Shown in pieces: positions 8,260 through 15,352 of a DNA stretch of 25,362 nucleotides. Source of the stretch: an uncultured Flavobacteriales bacterium (lineage in GTDB: Bacteria; Bacteroidota; Bacteroidia; Flavobacteriales; Weeksellaceae); the NCBI GenBank assembly GCA_937876095.1, contig CALFIE010000017.1, positions 1-25,362 of the forward strand, written 5' to 3'. The notes beneath the pieces are model-generated. The model did not search any database, was not told the DNA's origin, and worked only from the letters and a program-made list of their open reading frames with translations. How positions within the stretch are numbered: position 1 is the stretch's first letter; every line of letters starts with the position of its first letter. The position numbers and the translations under genes were made by a program.

Positions 8260-9018
8260 ATGAAAACAATAACTATTATATTGTTCACAATATTTGGATT
8301 AACTGCTAATGCACAATTAGTACAAAAATCATTTCACTATATTACAAGTAGTCAACCTACTGCTATTTGTAATATAGAAAAGCAATTAGTTTTGCAATTT
8401 TTCACCAAAGACACTGTAATTGTAGAGAATTGGTTAACCAAAAAATGTAGCCCTAATTCATTTAATGAATATAATGTTTATTCGTCTAAAAAACATTCCT
8501 ATAAATTTATAGATAAGAATATCATTCGGATAGACAATTTTGTAGAATTTGGAAATTTTCTAATTCAAGAAAAAAGAATTGTAGGCTTAAAAGAGGAAAT
8601 ATCTGGTAAAGAAAGAGATATTAGAGAAATAAATTTTGATGAATTTGATTATAATTCTTTGATCCCCCTTCCTACAAATATTAAAAAATCAAAAATTGAG
8701 AAAGAAAAATCAAAAATTTCTAAAGAAGTTCCACCAAATGGAACATTTACATTTACAGTTAAAGATTTTGAAGCCAGTAAAACAGGAAAATGGAAAGTTA
8801 TAATTAAAGGGAATAAAGCAACTATTTATAGTTTGGGACAAGAAATTTGGGACACAACTGCTAGAAAAGGAGAAATCATTTCTAAAACAAATATCATAAA
8901 ATATAAAAACAAGTGGATTTCGGTAAAAGACGACGAATTAGATAAAAATTTTGAAGTAATAAACGGAGGTCAATTTGAAACTTGGGACTTTAAGAATAAA
9001 GTAATCGGGACTTTCTAA
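8260..9018 (+). CDS. Secreted protein of unknown family
   Basis: I do not recognise this 252-residue protein. It has a clear signal peptide (MKTITIILFTIFGLTANAQ) and no T9SS C-terminal domain, so it probably stays periplasmic or leaves by another route. There is a charged, Lys/Glu-rich linker at about 142-155 (KKSKIEKEKSKISKE) between two parts. The C-terminal part (about 160-252) is beta-rich and Lys-rich, with KWKVIIKGNKATIYSL and several aromatic positions. No catalytic motif is visible. It is the last member of the co-oriented series and is bracketed by two spacers that share a 29-nt motif, which suggests that it moves as a unit with its flank. Confidence 0.7.
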   Translation: MKTITIILFTIFGLTANAQLVQKSFHYITSSQPTAICNIEKQLVLQFFTKDTVIVENWLTKKCSPNSFNEYNVYSSKKHSYKFIDKNIIRIDNFVEFGNFLIQEKRIVGLKEEISGKERDIREINFDEFDYNSLIPLPTNIKKSKIEKEKSKISKEVPPNGTFTFTVKDFEASKTGKWKVIIKGNKATIYSLGQEIWDTTARKGEIISKTNIIKYKNKWISVKDDELDKNFEVINGGQFETWDFKNKVIGTF

Positions 9019-9071
9019 ATAGCAAAACCTACCACCAAAATGGTTGCCAAAAAATACTGCAAAATACAAGA

Positions 9072-9100
9072 CTGAATCTATGATTTCTATTGAACATTGT
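9072..9100. repeat. 29-nt motif repeated from 8102-8130
   Basis: CTGAATCT, ATTTCTAT and GAACATTGT occur in the same order and spacing as at 8102-8130, with four differences. The two copies flank the 8260-9018 gene in direct orientation. Confidence 0.6.
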
Positions 9101-9187
9101 GTAGAATATAAACACAAAGAGCTTCTACCCGACTTCAAAAACAGTACAAAAACTTACAATCAAAAAAAATCACTAAATTAGTCTTAC

Positions 9188-9217
9188 GAAATAGTACAAT
9201 AAAATGTCAACTATTTC
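9188..9217. repeat. Perfect 8-bp inverted repeat upstream of the MliC-like gene
   Basis: GAAATAGT (9188-9195) and ACTATTTC (9210-9217) are exact complements separated by 14 nt. They lie 33-62 nt before the MliC-like start codon, so they could be a regulatory site or the outer edge of the accessory array. There is no T-tract suited to a terminator. Confidence 0.35.
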
Positions 9218-9249
9218 AGATTAATACAAAACTAAAAAATTGTAAAAAA

Positions 9250-9651
9250 ATGAACAAAAAACTAGTTCTCATTCCGCTATTGATCGTAGGATTAGCACAA
9301 AGTTGCAAAGAAAATAAACCAACAGAAACGGTGACTTCAACCGAAGAAAAAGTGGTAGATATTGCCACTGCAAAACCTGCAGACACCACAACTACAACTA
9401 CAGAAAAAACAGCCAAAACTAATGACGAAATTATAAAAAGTTCGGCAAAAGGTAAAAATGGTGATGTTCTAGACCTCTCATACAACACAACCAAAGGTAC
9501 TGCAACTGCAGTGTTAAAAGGTGAAACCATAGAATTGAAACAAGAAATTACGGGTTCTGGTACACTCTATAGCAATGAACACTACGAATTGGCAGAACAC
9601 CAAGGAAAATTAACTCTTTCTAAAGATGATAAAATTATTTTTGAAAATTAA
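9250..9651 (+). CDS. Lipoprotein, MliC-like (C-type lysozyme inhibitor)
   Basis: The 133-residue protein has a lipoprotein signal with lipobox LAQSC (C19), then a Thr/Lys-rich low-complexity linker (about 22-60). A small C-terminal domain (about 70-133) resembles MliC: GTATAVLKGETIELKQ, SGTLYSNEHYELAEHQGKLTLSKDDKIIFEN. MliC proteins sit in the outer membrane facing the periplasm and block C-type lysozyme, protecting peptidoglycan. The fit rests on the 'YSN.HYE...G...L...D..I.FE' pattern and overall size, so the family call is probable rather than certain. The gene is followed 11 nt later by a second lipoprotein gene, probably co-transcribed. Confidence 0.65.
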   Translation: MNKKLVLIPLLIVGLAQSCKENKPTETVTSTEEKVVDIATAKPADTTTTTTEKTAKTNDEIIKSSAKGKNGDVLDLSYNTTKGTATAVLKGETIELKQEITGSGTLYSNEHYELAEHQGKLTLSKDDKIIFEN

Positions 9652-9662
9652 TTCAAATTTTG

Positions 9663-10142
9663 ATGAAAAAATCGCTATTCATAATTGGTTTCTGTGTATT
9701 GTTTGCATTGCAATCTTGTAACAACGCTTCTGTTAAGAAAAAAACAGATACTATCATTACCAATTCCGCAAAATCAGAAGCAATTCCTTATAGTGTTGCA
9801 CAAAATTATTTTGTGAAAAACACCTACAAAAACACAGAAATTCAAGCTCTGAAAATCACTTCTCAGCAAGATTTTGACACCTATTTTGGTGCTGCAACTA
9901 CCATGAGCGAAAACGGAAAAGCAACCCCAATCAATTGGGAAAAAAGTAATGTAATTGCGGTAATTGTACCAGAAACCAATCTGTCAACAGTACTTTCTGC
10001 AGTAAATTTATCACAAAAAAATAAAACAATTGTACTGAATTACCAAATAACAGAAGGTGCAAAACAAACATTCACAACCAAACCAATCCTACTTTTGGTA
10101 ATTGATAAAAAATGGAATGGTGAAGTTATTTTAGAGAAATAA
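9663..10142 (+). CDS. Lipoprotein, PrcB-like fold
   Basis: The start is the ATG at 9663, just after an in-frame TTG. The 159-residue product begins MKKSLFIIGFCVLFALQSC with lipobox LQSC (C19). The rest has ITSQQDFDTYFG, then a strand INWEKSNVIAVIVPETN, and a final beta segment TTKPILLLVIDKKWNGEVILEK. This order resembles the PrcB C-terminal domain (a protease-complex-associated domain widespread in Bacteroidota lipoproteins), but I am not sure of it. The function is unknown. It follows the MliC-like gene closely and ends just before a strong terminator, so the two probably form one transcription unit. Confidence 0.7.
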   Translation: MKKSLFIIGFCVLFALQSCNNASVKKKTDTIITNSAKSEAIPYSVAQNYFVKNTYKNTEIQALKITSQQDFDTYFGAATTMSENGKATPINWEKSNVIAVIVPETNLSTVLSAVNLSQKNKTIVLNYQITEGAKQTFTTKPILLLVIDKKWNGEVILEK

Positions 10143-10160
10143 TTTCCAATTTTTAAAACA

Positions 10161-10197
10161 AAAAAAGCGAAGTCATATTTGAACTTCGCTTTTTTTA
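10161..10197. terminator. Bidirectional intrinsic terminator
   Basis: GCGAAGT (10167-10173) and ACTTCGC (10183-10189) form a 7-bp stem with a 9-nt loop. An A-run precedes the stem and a T-run follows it, so the structure works on both strands. It lies between the convergent PrcB-like gene (+) and cyanophycin synthetase (-). Confidence 0.85.
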
Positions 10198-10210
10198 TTT
10201 CAATATATTA

Positions 10211-12832
10211 TTAGGAAAGAGCTTCTACATCTTTAGATTGGTATTCTTGCACCACTTCTATTGCATTTGAAATCACATCACTCAAAGCAGTAATGAAAGT
10301 GCCTTCTTCAGCCAAACTCATGGCGTGTTTCAGCGCATCAATTTCCATTGGAATACATTCGTAGGTAGTCGCTTTTCCTGAAGATTTAATTCCGTCTATT
10401 ACCAAACCGTTGATTTCTTCTTCGGTTCTTCCGCGCAAATGTTTTTCATTTCTAATAATGATATAATCAAACATTCTACCTGCAATTTTACCACATTCAC
10501 GTATGTCTTCATCTCGCCGATCTCCTACTCCCGAAATGATGCCAATTTTTTTGGTAGATTCTACATTTTTCAGATAATCTTCAATTGCTTCATAACCTGC
10601 AGGATTGTGCGCAAAGTCGATCATCACTTTGAATTTTTTGAAATTAAATACATTTAATCTACCCGGAACCAATTCAGGATTTGGGATAAAGGTTTTCAGC
10701 GCCATTGCAATATCTTCAATATCAAAACCATACAGATAACAAGCCAAAGTTGCTGCCAAAACATTGGAAATCATAAATTTAGCTTTTCCATCCATCGTAA
10801 TTGGGATGTTTTTCACCTTTTCTACTCGGATTTTCCAATCCCCTTTTTTTATGGTAACATAACCTTCCTCATATACACAAGTAACTTTGCCTTCTTTTGC
10901 CATTTTTCTGATGTGCGGATTTTTTTCATCCATACTAAAAATAGCTACTTTGCTTTGGATTTCTGGCATTAGTTTCATAGAATATTCATCGTCTGCATTC
11001 ATTACAGACCAACCATCTTTTTTCACGCTGTCTAGAACTACTCGTTTTACACGGGTGAGATCTTTCAGATTATGAATATCACTCAATCCGAGGTGATCTT
11101 CTTTAATATTGGTAAGAACTCCAATATCACATTGTCCGAAACCTAAACCAGCACGCAAAATTCCACCTCTTGCAGTTTCTAAAACGGCAAATTCTACGGT
11201 AGGATCTTTCAAAATAAATTCTGCAGAAATCGGACCAGTCGTATCACCTTTTGTGAGCATCGTATTTTGGATGTAAATTCCATCAGAAGTGGTGAAACCG
11301 ACTCTGTAACCGTTATTTTTAACAATATGAGAAATCAAACGAGTGGTCGTGGTTTTTCCGTTGGTTCCAGTTACTGCTATGATTGGAATTAGGAATTCTT
11401 TTCCTTGCGGATAGAGCATATCTACTACAGGTGCAGCTACATTTCTTGGTAAACCATCACTTGGAGCAAGATGCATTCTGAAACCAGGAGCTGCATTAAC
11501 TTCCAAAATCGCACCACCACTTTGTTTCAGTGGTTGAGTAAGATTTTCTGCCATAATATCGATTCCACAAACATCTAGACCAATAATTCTGGAAATTCTT
11601 TCGGCCATTACGACATTTTCTGGGTGCACCATTTCGGTAACATCTATAGAGGTACCACCAGTAGAAAGATTGGCGGTTGATTTCAGATACACAATTTCAC
11701 CTTTTTGAGGAACGGTTTCTAGCGTATAATTTAATTTTTCTAATAATTCAGAAGTGTCTTTGTCTACAGAGATTTCGGTGAGCACATTTTCGTGTCCATA
11801 ACCACGTCTTGGATCCAGATTTTCTTTATCTATCAATTCCTGTATGGTCAATTTTCCGTCTCCAATTACATTGGCAGGAACTCGTCTTGCAGCAGCAACT
11901 AATTTATGATTAATGACCAACAATCTGAAATCATAACCAGTAATATATTTTTCTACGATGACTTTTCTGGAATATTTTTGCGCGTGTTCAAGACCAATTA
12001 CTGCAGCATCCCAATCATTTACATTGATGGAGGAACCTTTCCCGTGATTACCATCTAAAGGTTTTATAACAACAGGATAACCAATTTTTCTGATGATTTT
12101 TTCCAAATCTTCTACATCTACCGCAATATCACCACTCGGAACTGGTATTGCAGCATCTTCTAGCATATTTTTGGTCATTTCTTTATTGCAAGCAATATCT
12201 ACAGCTATACTACCTGTGTTTCCGGTTATTGTTGCCTGAAATCGTTTCTGATTTTTGCCATAACCTAATTGTACCAAAGAATTTCTACCTAATCTAATCC
12301 ACGGAATATTTCTAGAAACCGCTTCTTCTACAATACTTCCGGTAGAAGGTCCCAATCTTTCTCGTTCTCGGATTTCTTTTAGGGTGTGTATACACACTTT
12401 CATATCGTAATCGATTCCATCTATCAAACATTGGGCAATTTTCACGGATTCTTCCGCAGCAAAAAGACCTGCTTTTTCTTCTACATAACTGAAAACCACA
12501 TTGTAAACTCCTGGAGTTTTGGTTTCTCGTGTTCTACCGAAACCTGTATCCATTCCTGCTAAAGTTTGTATTTCTAGGGCAATATGTTCAATCACATGTC
12601 CCATCCAAGTTCCCATTTCCACCCTTTTGAAAAAACCACCTTCTGCTCCTTCAGAACAGCGATGTGAAATCATACTTGGCAACAATTGCTCTATCCTTTC
12701 TCTGAAACCCTCGATTTTATTGGTTGGTTTTTCTTCTAATTCCTCCAGATTCAGTCTCATCTGAATCAATTTTTTTCTTTTTACACTCCAAATATTTGGA
12801 CCACGCAATGCTTGTAATTTTTCAATTTTCAT
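10211..12832 (-). CDS. cphA: Cyanophycin synthetase
   Basis: CphA polymerises cyanophycin by adding Asp to the backbone and Arg to each side chain, using two ATP sites. The 873-residue protein has full family length. The N-terminal domain starts MKIEKLQALRGPNIWSVKRKK. The ATP-grasp domain covers about 215-480 (VVIKPLDGNHGKGSSINV at 254-271; ILEVNAAPGFRMHLAP at 442-457). The Mur-ligase-like domain starts with the P-loop GTNGKTTTT at 489-497 and continues with LTNIKEDHLG and DFAHNPAGYEAI. The N-terminal domain also has HxxxHxxxE (H79, H83, E87), which may correspond to the primer-making metallopeptidase site reported in some CphA1 enzymes; I infer this from the motif alone. The gene diverges from cyanophycinase across 297 bp and ends at the shared terminator. 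The product is cytoplasmic. Confidence 0.95.
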   Translation of the reverse strand: MKIEKLQALRGPNIWSVKRKKLIQMRLNLEELEEKPTNKIEGFRERIEQLLPSMISHRCSEGAEGGFFKRVEMGTWMGHVIEHIALEIQTLAGMDTGFGRTRETKTPGVYNVVFSYVEEKAGLFAAEESVKIAQCLIDGIDYDMKVCIHTLKEIRERERLGPSTGSIVEEAVSRNIPWIRLGRNSLVQLGYGKNQKRFQATITGNTGSIAVDIACNKEMTKNMLEDAAIPVPSGDIAVDVEDLEKIIRKIGYPVVIKPLDGNHGKGSSINVNDWDAAVIGLEHAQKYSRKVIVEKYITGYDFRLLVINHKLVAAARRVPANVIGDGKLTIQELIDKENLDPRRGYGHENVLTEISVDKDTSELLEKLNYTLETVPQKGEIVYLKSTANLSTGGTSIDVTEMVHPENVVMAERISRIIGLDVCGIDIMAENLTQPLKQSGGAILEVNAAPGFRMHLAPSDGLPRNVAAPVVDMLYPQGKEFLIPIIAVTGTNGKTTTTRLISHIVKNNGYRVGFTTSDGIYIQNTMLTKGDTTGPISAEFILKDPTVEFAVLETARGGILRAGLGFGQCDIGVLTNIKEDHLGLSDIHNLKDLTRVKRVVLDSVKKDGWSVMNADDEYSMKLMPEIQSKVAIFSMDEKNPHIRKMAKEGKVTCVYEEGYVTIKKGDWKIRVEKVKNIPITMDGKAKFMISNVLAATLACYLYGFDIEDIAMALKTFIPNPELVPGRLNVFNFKKFKVMIDFAHNPAGYEAIEDYLKNVESTKKIGIISGVGDRRDEDIRECGKIAGRMFDYIIIRNEKHLRGRTEEEINGLVIDGIKSSGKATTYECIPMEIDALKHAMSLAEEGTFITALSDVISNAIEVVQEYQSKDVEALS

Positions 12833-12868
12833 GGGTTAAGAGATTTTCTATAAGCTAGTTAGACTATT

Positions 12869-12882
12869 TACCAAGTTTGGTA
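12869..12882 (-). promoter_or_regulatory. Palindrome in the cphA upstream region, possible operator/promoter
   Basis: TACCAA-GT-TTGGTA is a perfect 6-bp inverted repeat 36 nt upstream of the cphA start codon. On the - strand it lies between a TTG and a weak -7-like TAAATAGT spaced 18 nt apart, so a regulator bound there could cover a promoter. The -7 match is poor, and the regulatory role is inferred. Confidence 0.3.
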
Positions 12883-13037
12883 TTTTTACAAATTTGATTT
12901 AAAATAAAGTTATTTATGCATATTTAAGATTTTTTTTTGATTAATAAAATAGAATTACCAAATAATTTCAATAAAGCATTTAGTTTTATCAATTTTAAAT
13001 AAAATCAATTTCAGACTACTCTTTTTAAATATTTTTT

Positions 13038-13045
13038 TAAATTTG
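13038..13045 (+). promoter_or_regulatory. Putative -7 element for cphB (TAAATTTG)
   Basis: The octamer matches TAnnTTTG exactly and lies 84 nt before the cyanophycinase start codon, in the 297-bp divergent region 12833-13129. No clear -33 TTG is found at the usual spacing. The remaining divergent region is very AT-rich with no other structure that I can see. Confidence 0.35.
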
Positions 13046-13129
13046 TTACCAATCAAAAACCTATAAAATAAAAGTCTTTTGTGAAAAGTTTGATGGACTT
13101 TTTTTGATGGTATTAAAAAATATTTTTGA

Positions 13130-14020
13130 ATGAATCCAGTTGGAAAACTCATCATCATAGGTGGTGCCGTAAACAAAGGAAGTTTCACCGAGACCGATTT
13201 TGATAACAATGTAGAGAAAAATCTCAATTTTTTTGAAAAAGGAATTTTACGAAAACTCATAGACGAGAGTAAACTGAAAGAACAATCGGTCATAGAAATC
13301 ATTCCTACTGCATCACAAATTCCACAAATTGTGGGTCCAGAATACAAAAAAGCATTTGAATTTTTGGGTGCAACCAATGTCAATATTTTAGAAATCAATA
13401 CACGTGAACAAGCCAATTCCGACGAAATTTTCGAGAGAATTACCAAAGCAGATGTTGTGATGTTCACAGGTGGTGATCAACTTAGATTAACCTCTATTTT
13501 GGGAGGAACTAGAGTTCACGATGAAATTCTGAGAAAATACCAAGAAGAAGATTTCATCTATGCAGGTACTTCTGCAGGAGCAGCAGCTTCTTCTGAAAAT
13601 ATGATTTACCAAGGTAGCAGTCAAGAAGCGCTACTTAAAGGTGAAATAAAAACTACACAAGGTCTTGGTCTCATAGAAAATGTAATTGTTGACACTCATT
13701 TTGTACAACGTGGCAGAATTGGCAGACTTTTTCAGACGGTAGTAAACAATCCACGAACTTTAGGAATCGGTTTAGGTGAAGATACTGGATTGCTCATAAA
13801 ACAAGATAAAATGATTGCAATTGGTTCTGGTTTGGTAATTTTGGTAGATGGTAGATTCATAAAAGATACCAATCTCACCAACATCAAACTTGGAGAACCC
13901 ATTTCTATAGAAAATTTAGTAGTTCATGTAATGTCTATGAATGATATTTTTGACCTGAAAACCAAAGATTTAACCATAGATAAATCACACTACACTCCTA
14001 TTTTGTCAGATGATGAATAA
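13130..14020 (+). CDS. cphB: Cyanophycinase (peptidase family S51)
   Basis: This exopeptidase releases beta-Asp-Arg dipeptides from cyanophycin. The 296-residue protein shows the S51 signatures: TGGDQ at 113-117, the nucleophile elbow GTSAGA at 146-151 (catalytic S148), and DTHFVQRGR at 188-196 with a candidate catalytic His190. Length is near the usual ~270-300 residues. There is no signal peptide, so it acts on cytoplasmic granules; exported cyanophycinases exist, but this is not one. It diverges from cphA and is followed 28 nt later by the isoaspartyl peptidase, the next enzyme in the pathway, so the two are likely one operon. Confidence 0.95.
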   Translation: MNPVGKLIIIGGAVNKGSFTETDFDNNVEKNLNFFEKGILRKLIDESKLKEQSVIEIIPTASQIPQIVGPEYKKAFEFLGATNVNILEINTREQANSDEIFERITKADVVMFTGGDQLRLTSILGGTRVHDEILRKYQEEDFIYAGTSAGAAASSENMIYQGSSQEALLKGEIKTTQGLGLIENVIVDTHFVQRGRIGRLFQTVVNNPRTLGIGLGEDTGLLIKQDKMIAIGSGLVILVDGRFIKDTNLTNIKLGEPISIENLVVHVMSMNDIFDLKTKDLTIDKSHYTPILSDDE

Positions 14021-14048
14021 AAAATTCTAATATAAAAAAAACAAAATT

Positions 14049-14897
14049 TTGAAACCAAAACTTATTATACATGGTGGATTTCTATCAGAAAGTTCCCAAT
14101 TCCATGAAACAAAATTAGACAAGCAAAATTCTTTGAAAGAAATCGCAAAAAAATCTTACGATTTTTTACAAAATCATACAGCTGAAGAAACCGTGGTTTT
14201 TGCTGTTGGTTTGTTAGAAGATAATAAGCTTTACAATGCAGGAACTGGCTCGCAAATTCAATCTGATGGAAAAATTAGAATGAGCGCTTCTCTAATGAAC
14301 GGTGAAACACAGAAATTTTCTGGGGTCATCAATATAGAAAATGTGAAAAACCCAATTCAAGTTGCCAAAATTTTAATGAAAGAAGACGATCGTGTTCTTG
14401 GCGGAAATGGTGCCAAAAAATATGCAACCGAAAATGGTTTTGCTGATTTCTCTACCGAAATTCCGCAACGCAGAGCAGAATACGACGAAAAACTAAAAAA
14501 CGGTGGAAAAGGTACTGTTGGTTGCGTTGCAATAGACCAAAATGGTAATTTGGCAGCCGCAACTTCTACTGGTGGAAAAGGTTTTGAATTGGTTGGTAGA
14601 ATTTCTGATTCTGCAACAGTTGCTGGTAATTTTGCCAACCAACATTGTGCAGTAAGTTGCACTGGAGTTGGTGAAGATATTGTGAGCAATGCAACTGCTG
14701 CCAAAATTGTAACCAGAGTTTCCGATGGATTTTCTATAGAAAATGCTTTTGAAAAAACATTTGCCGAACTGAAAGAAATTGATGGTTTTACAGGTGCAAT
14801 TGCCATTGATAAACATGGAAACATCTATCACCAAAACTCTTATCCTACGATGGTTTTTGCATGTTACGATGGAGAAAATTTGACGGTTTTTGAATAA
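14049..14897 (+). CDS. iaaA: Isoaspartyl peptidase / L-asparaginase (Ntn hydrolase)
   Basis: This plant-type asparaginase family member splits beta-aspartyl dipeptides, here most likely beta-Asp-Arg from cyanophycinase, to Asp and Arg. The 282-residue precursor starts with KLIIHGG (4-10). The autoproteolytic site is GGKGTVGCVA, with nucleophile T156 freed after the G155-T156 cut. SGG-like STGGKGF (173-179), GRISDS (184-189) and CTGVGED (204-210) match the substrate-binding loops. The start appears to be TTG at 14049: the frame closes at TAA 14028-14030 and contains no ATG before the conserved KLIIHGG. A non-ATG start may lower its translation. There is no signal peptide, so it is cytoplasmic. 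Confidence 0.9.
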   Translation: MKPKLIIHGGFLSESSQFHETKLDKQNSLKEIAKKSYDFLQNHTAEETVVFAVGLLEDNKLYNAGTGSQIQSDGKIRMSASLMNGETQKFSGVINIENVKNPIQVAKILMKEDDRVLGGNGAKKYATENGFADFSTEIPQRRAEYDEKLKNGGKGTVGCVAIDQNGNLAAATSTGGKGFELVGRISDSATVAGNFANQHCAVSCTGVGEDIVSNATAAKIVTRVSDGFSIENAFEKTFAELKEIDGFTGAIAIDKHGNIYHQNSYPTMVFACYDGENLTVFE

Positions 14898-14993
14898 AAG
14901 ATTAAACCTAATAACATTTCAAAAGCTTACAAAATCCCCTAAAAATTCAAAGTAGCATTTTTTAACTAAAATTTATCATTTGATTATAGATTT

Positions 14994-15009
14994 TGGCACA
15001 GATTTTACA
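14994..15009 (+). promoter_or_regulatory. Sigma-54-like -24/-12 element
   Basis: TGGCAC-N5-TTACA matches the sigma-54 consensus TGGCAC-N5-TTGCA with the correct spacing and one mismatch in the -12 part. It lies 46 nt before the start of the small membrane-anchored protein. I see no Bacteroidota -33/-7 promoter in the same place. A chance match in AT-rich DNA is possible. Confidence 0.35.
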
Positions 15010-15055
15010 ATAGATAGTACAAGTAAAATTTTATTAACCCAAAAAATTAAAAATT

Positions 15056-15298
15056 ATGAAAAATAAATTAAACGGCTTATTAGCACTTTTAGGATTAGGC
15101 GCATTTGCGTACTGGAAATACAAAAACGCAACTCCAGAACAACAACAAGCAGTGAAAGATAAACTGAATACCGCGAAAGATAATCTGAACAAATTCGGGA
15201 ACGAATTGAAATCTAAAGCCAATGATTTGGCAAGTCAAGCACAAGCAAAAGCTGATGAATTGAAGGATAAAGTAGATAGTTCTATATCACAAAACTAA
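15056..15298 (+). CDS. Small membrane-anchored helical protein (YtxH/CsbD-like stress type)
   Basis: The 80-residue protein has a short hydrophobic segment (about 5-17, LNGLLALLGLGAFAYW) followed by a long Lys/Ala/Asp/Gln-rich amphipathic helix (about 24-75), with heptad-like repeats such as VKDKLNTAKDNLNKF and AQAKADELKDKVD. This is the layout of YtxH-like and apolipoprotein-like stress proteins. No enzymatic motif is present and the family is not certain. It is a single gene with its own terminator at 15319-15352 and a possible sigma-54-type promoter. Codon use matches its neighbours. Confidence 0.7.
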   Translation: MKNKLNGLLALLGLGAFAYWKYKNATPEQQQAVKDKLNTAKDNLNKFGNELKSKANDLASQAQAKADELKDKVDSSISQN

Positions 15299-15318
15299 AA
15301 TTCTGCTAAAATATGACC

Positions 15319-15352
15319 AATCCGTTTCAAGAATTTGAAACGGATTTTTTTT
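15319..15352 (+). terminator. Intrinsic terminator overlapping the 3' end of the opposing gene
   Basis: ATCCGTTTCAA (15320-15330) and TTGAAACGGAT (15335-15345) form a perfect 11-bp stem with a GAAT loop, extendable by one A-T pair, followed by a T-run to 15352. It ends the 15056 gene, while its right half encodes the last residues of the methyltransferase on the - strand. Confidence 0.85.

Noticed and set aside
1..9217. Toxin-antitoxin or phage-defence island
   Set aside because: None of the genes matches a toxin, antitoxin, restriction or other defence family; the PLD-like protein carries a signal peptide and T9SS tail, so it is not an intracellular nuclease effector.
12955..13467. 170-codon open frame antisense to the start of cyanophycinase
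   Set aside because: It covers the well-supported cphB coding region in the opposite sense and extends into AT-rich promoter DNA; the composition (Phe/Ser/Lys-rich) is that of a shadow frame.
14357..14824. 155-codon open frame antisense to the isoaspartyl peptidase
   Set aside because: The sense strand encodes an enzyme with clear catalytic motifs; the antisense frame has no recognisable motif.
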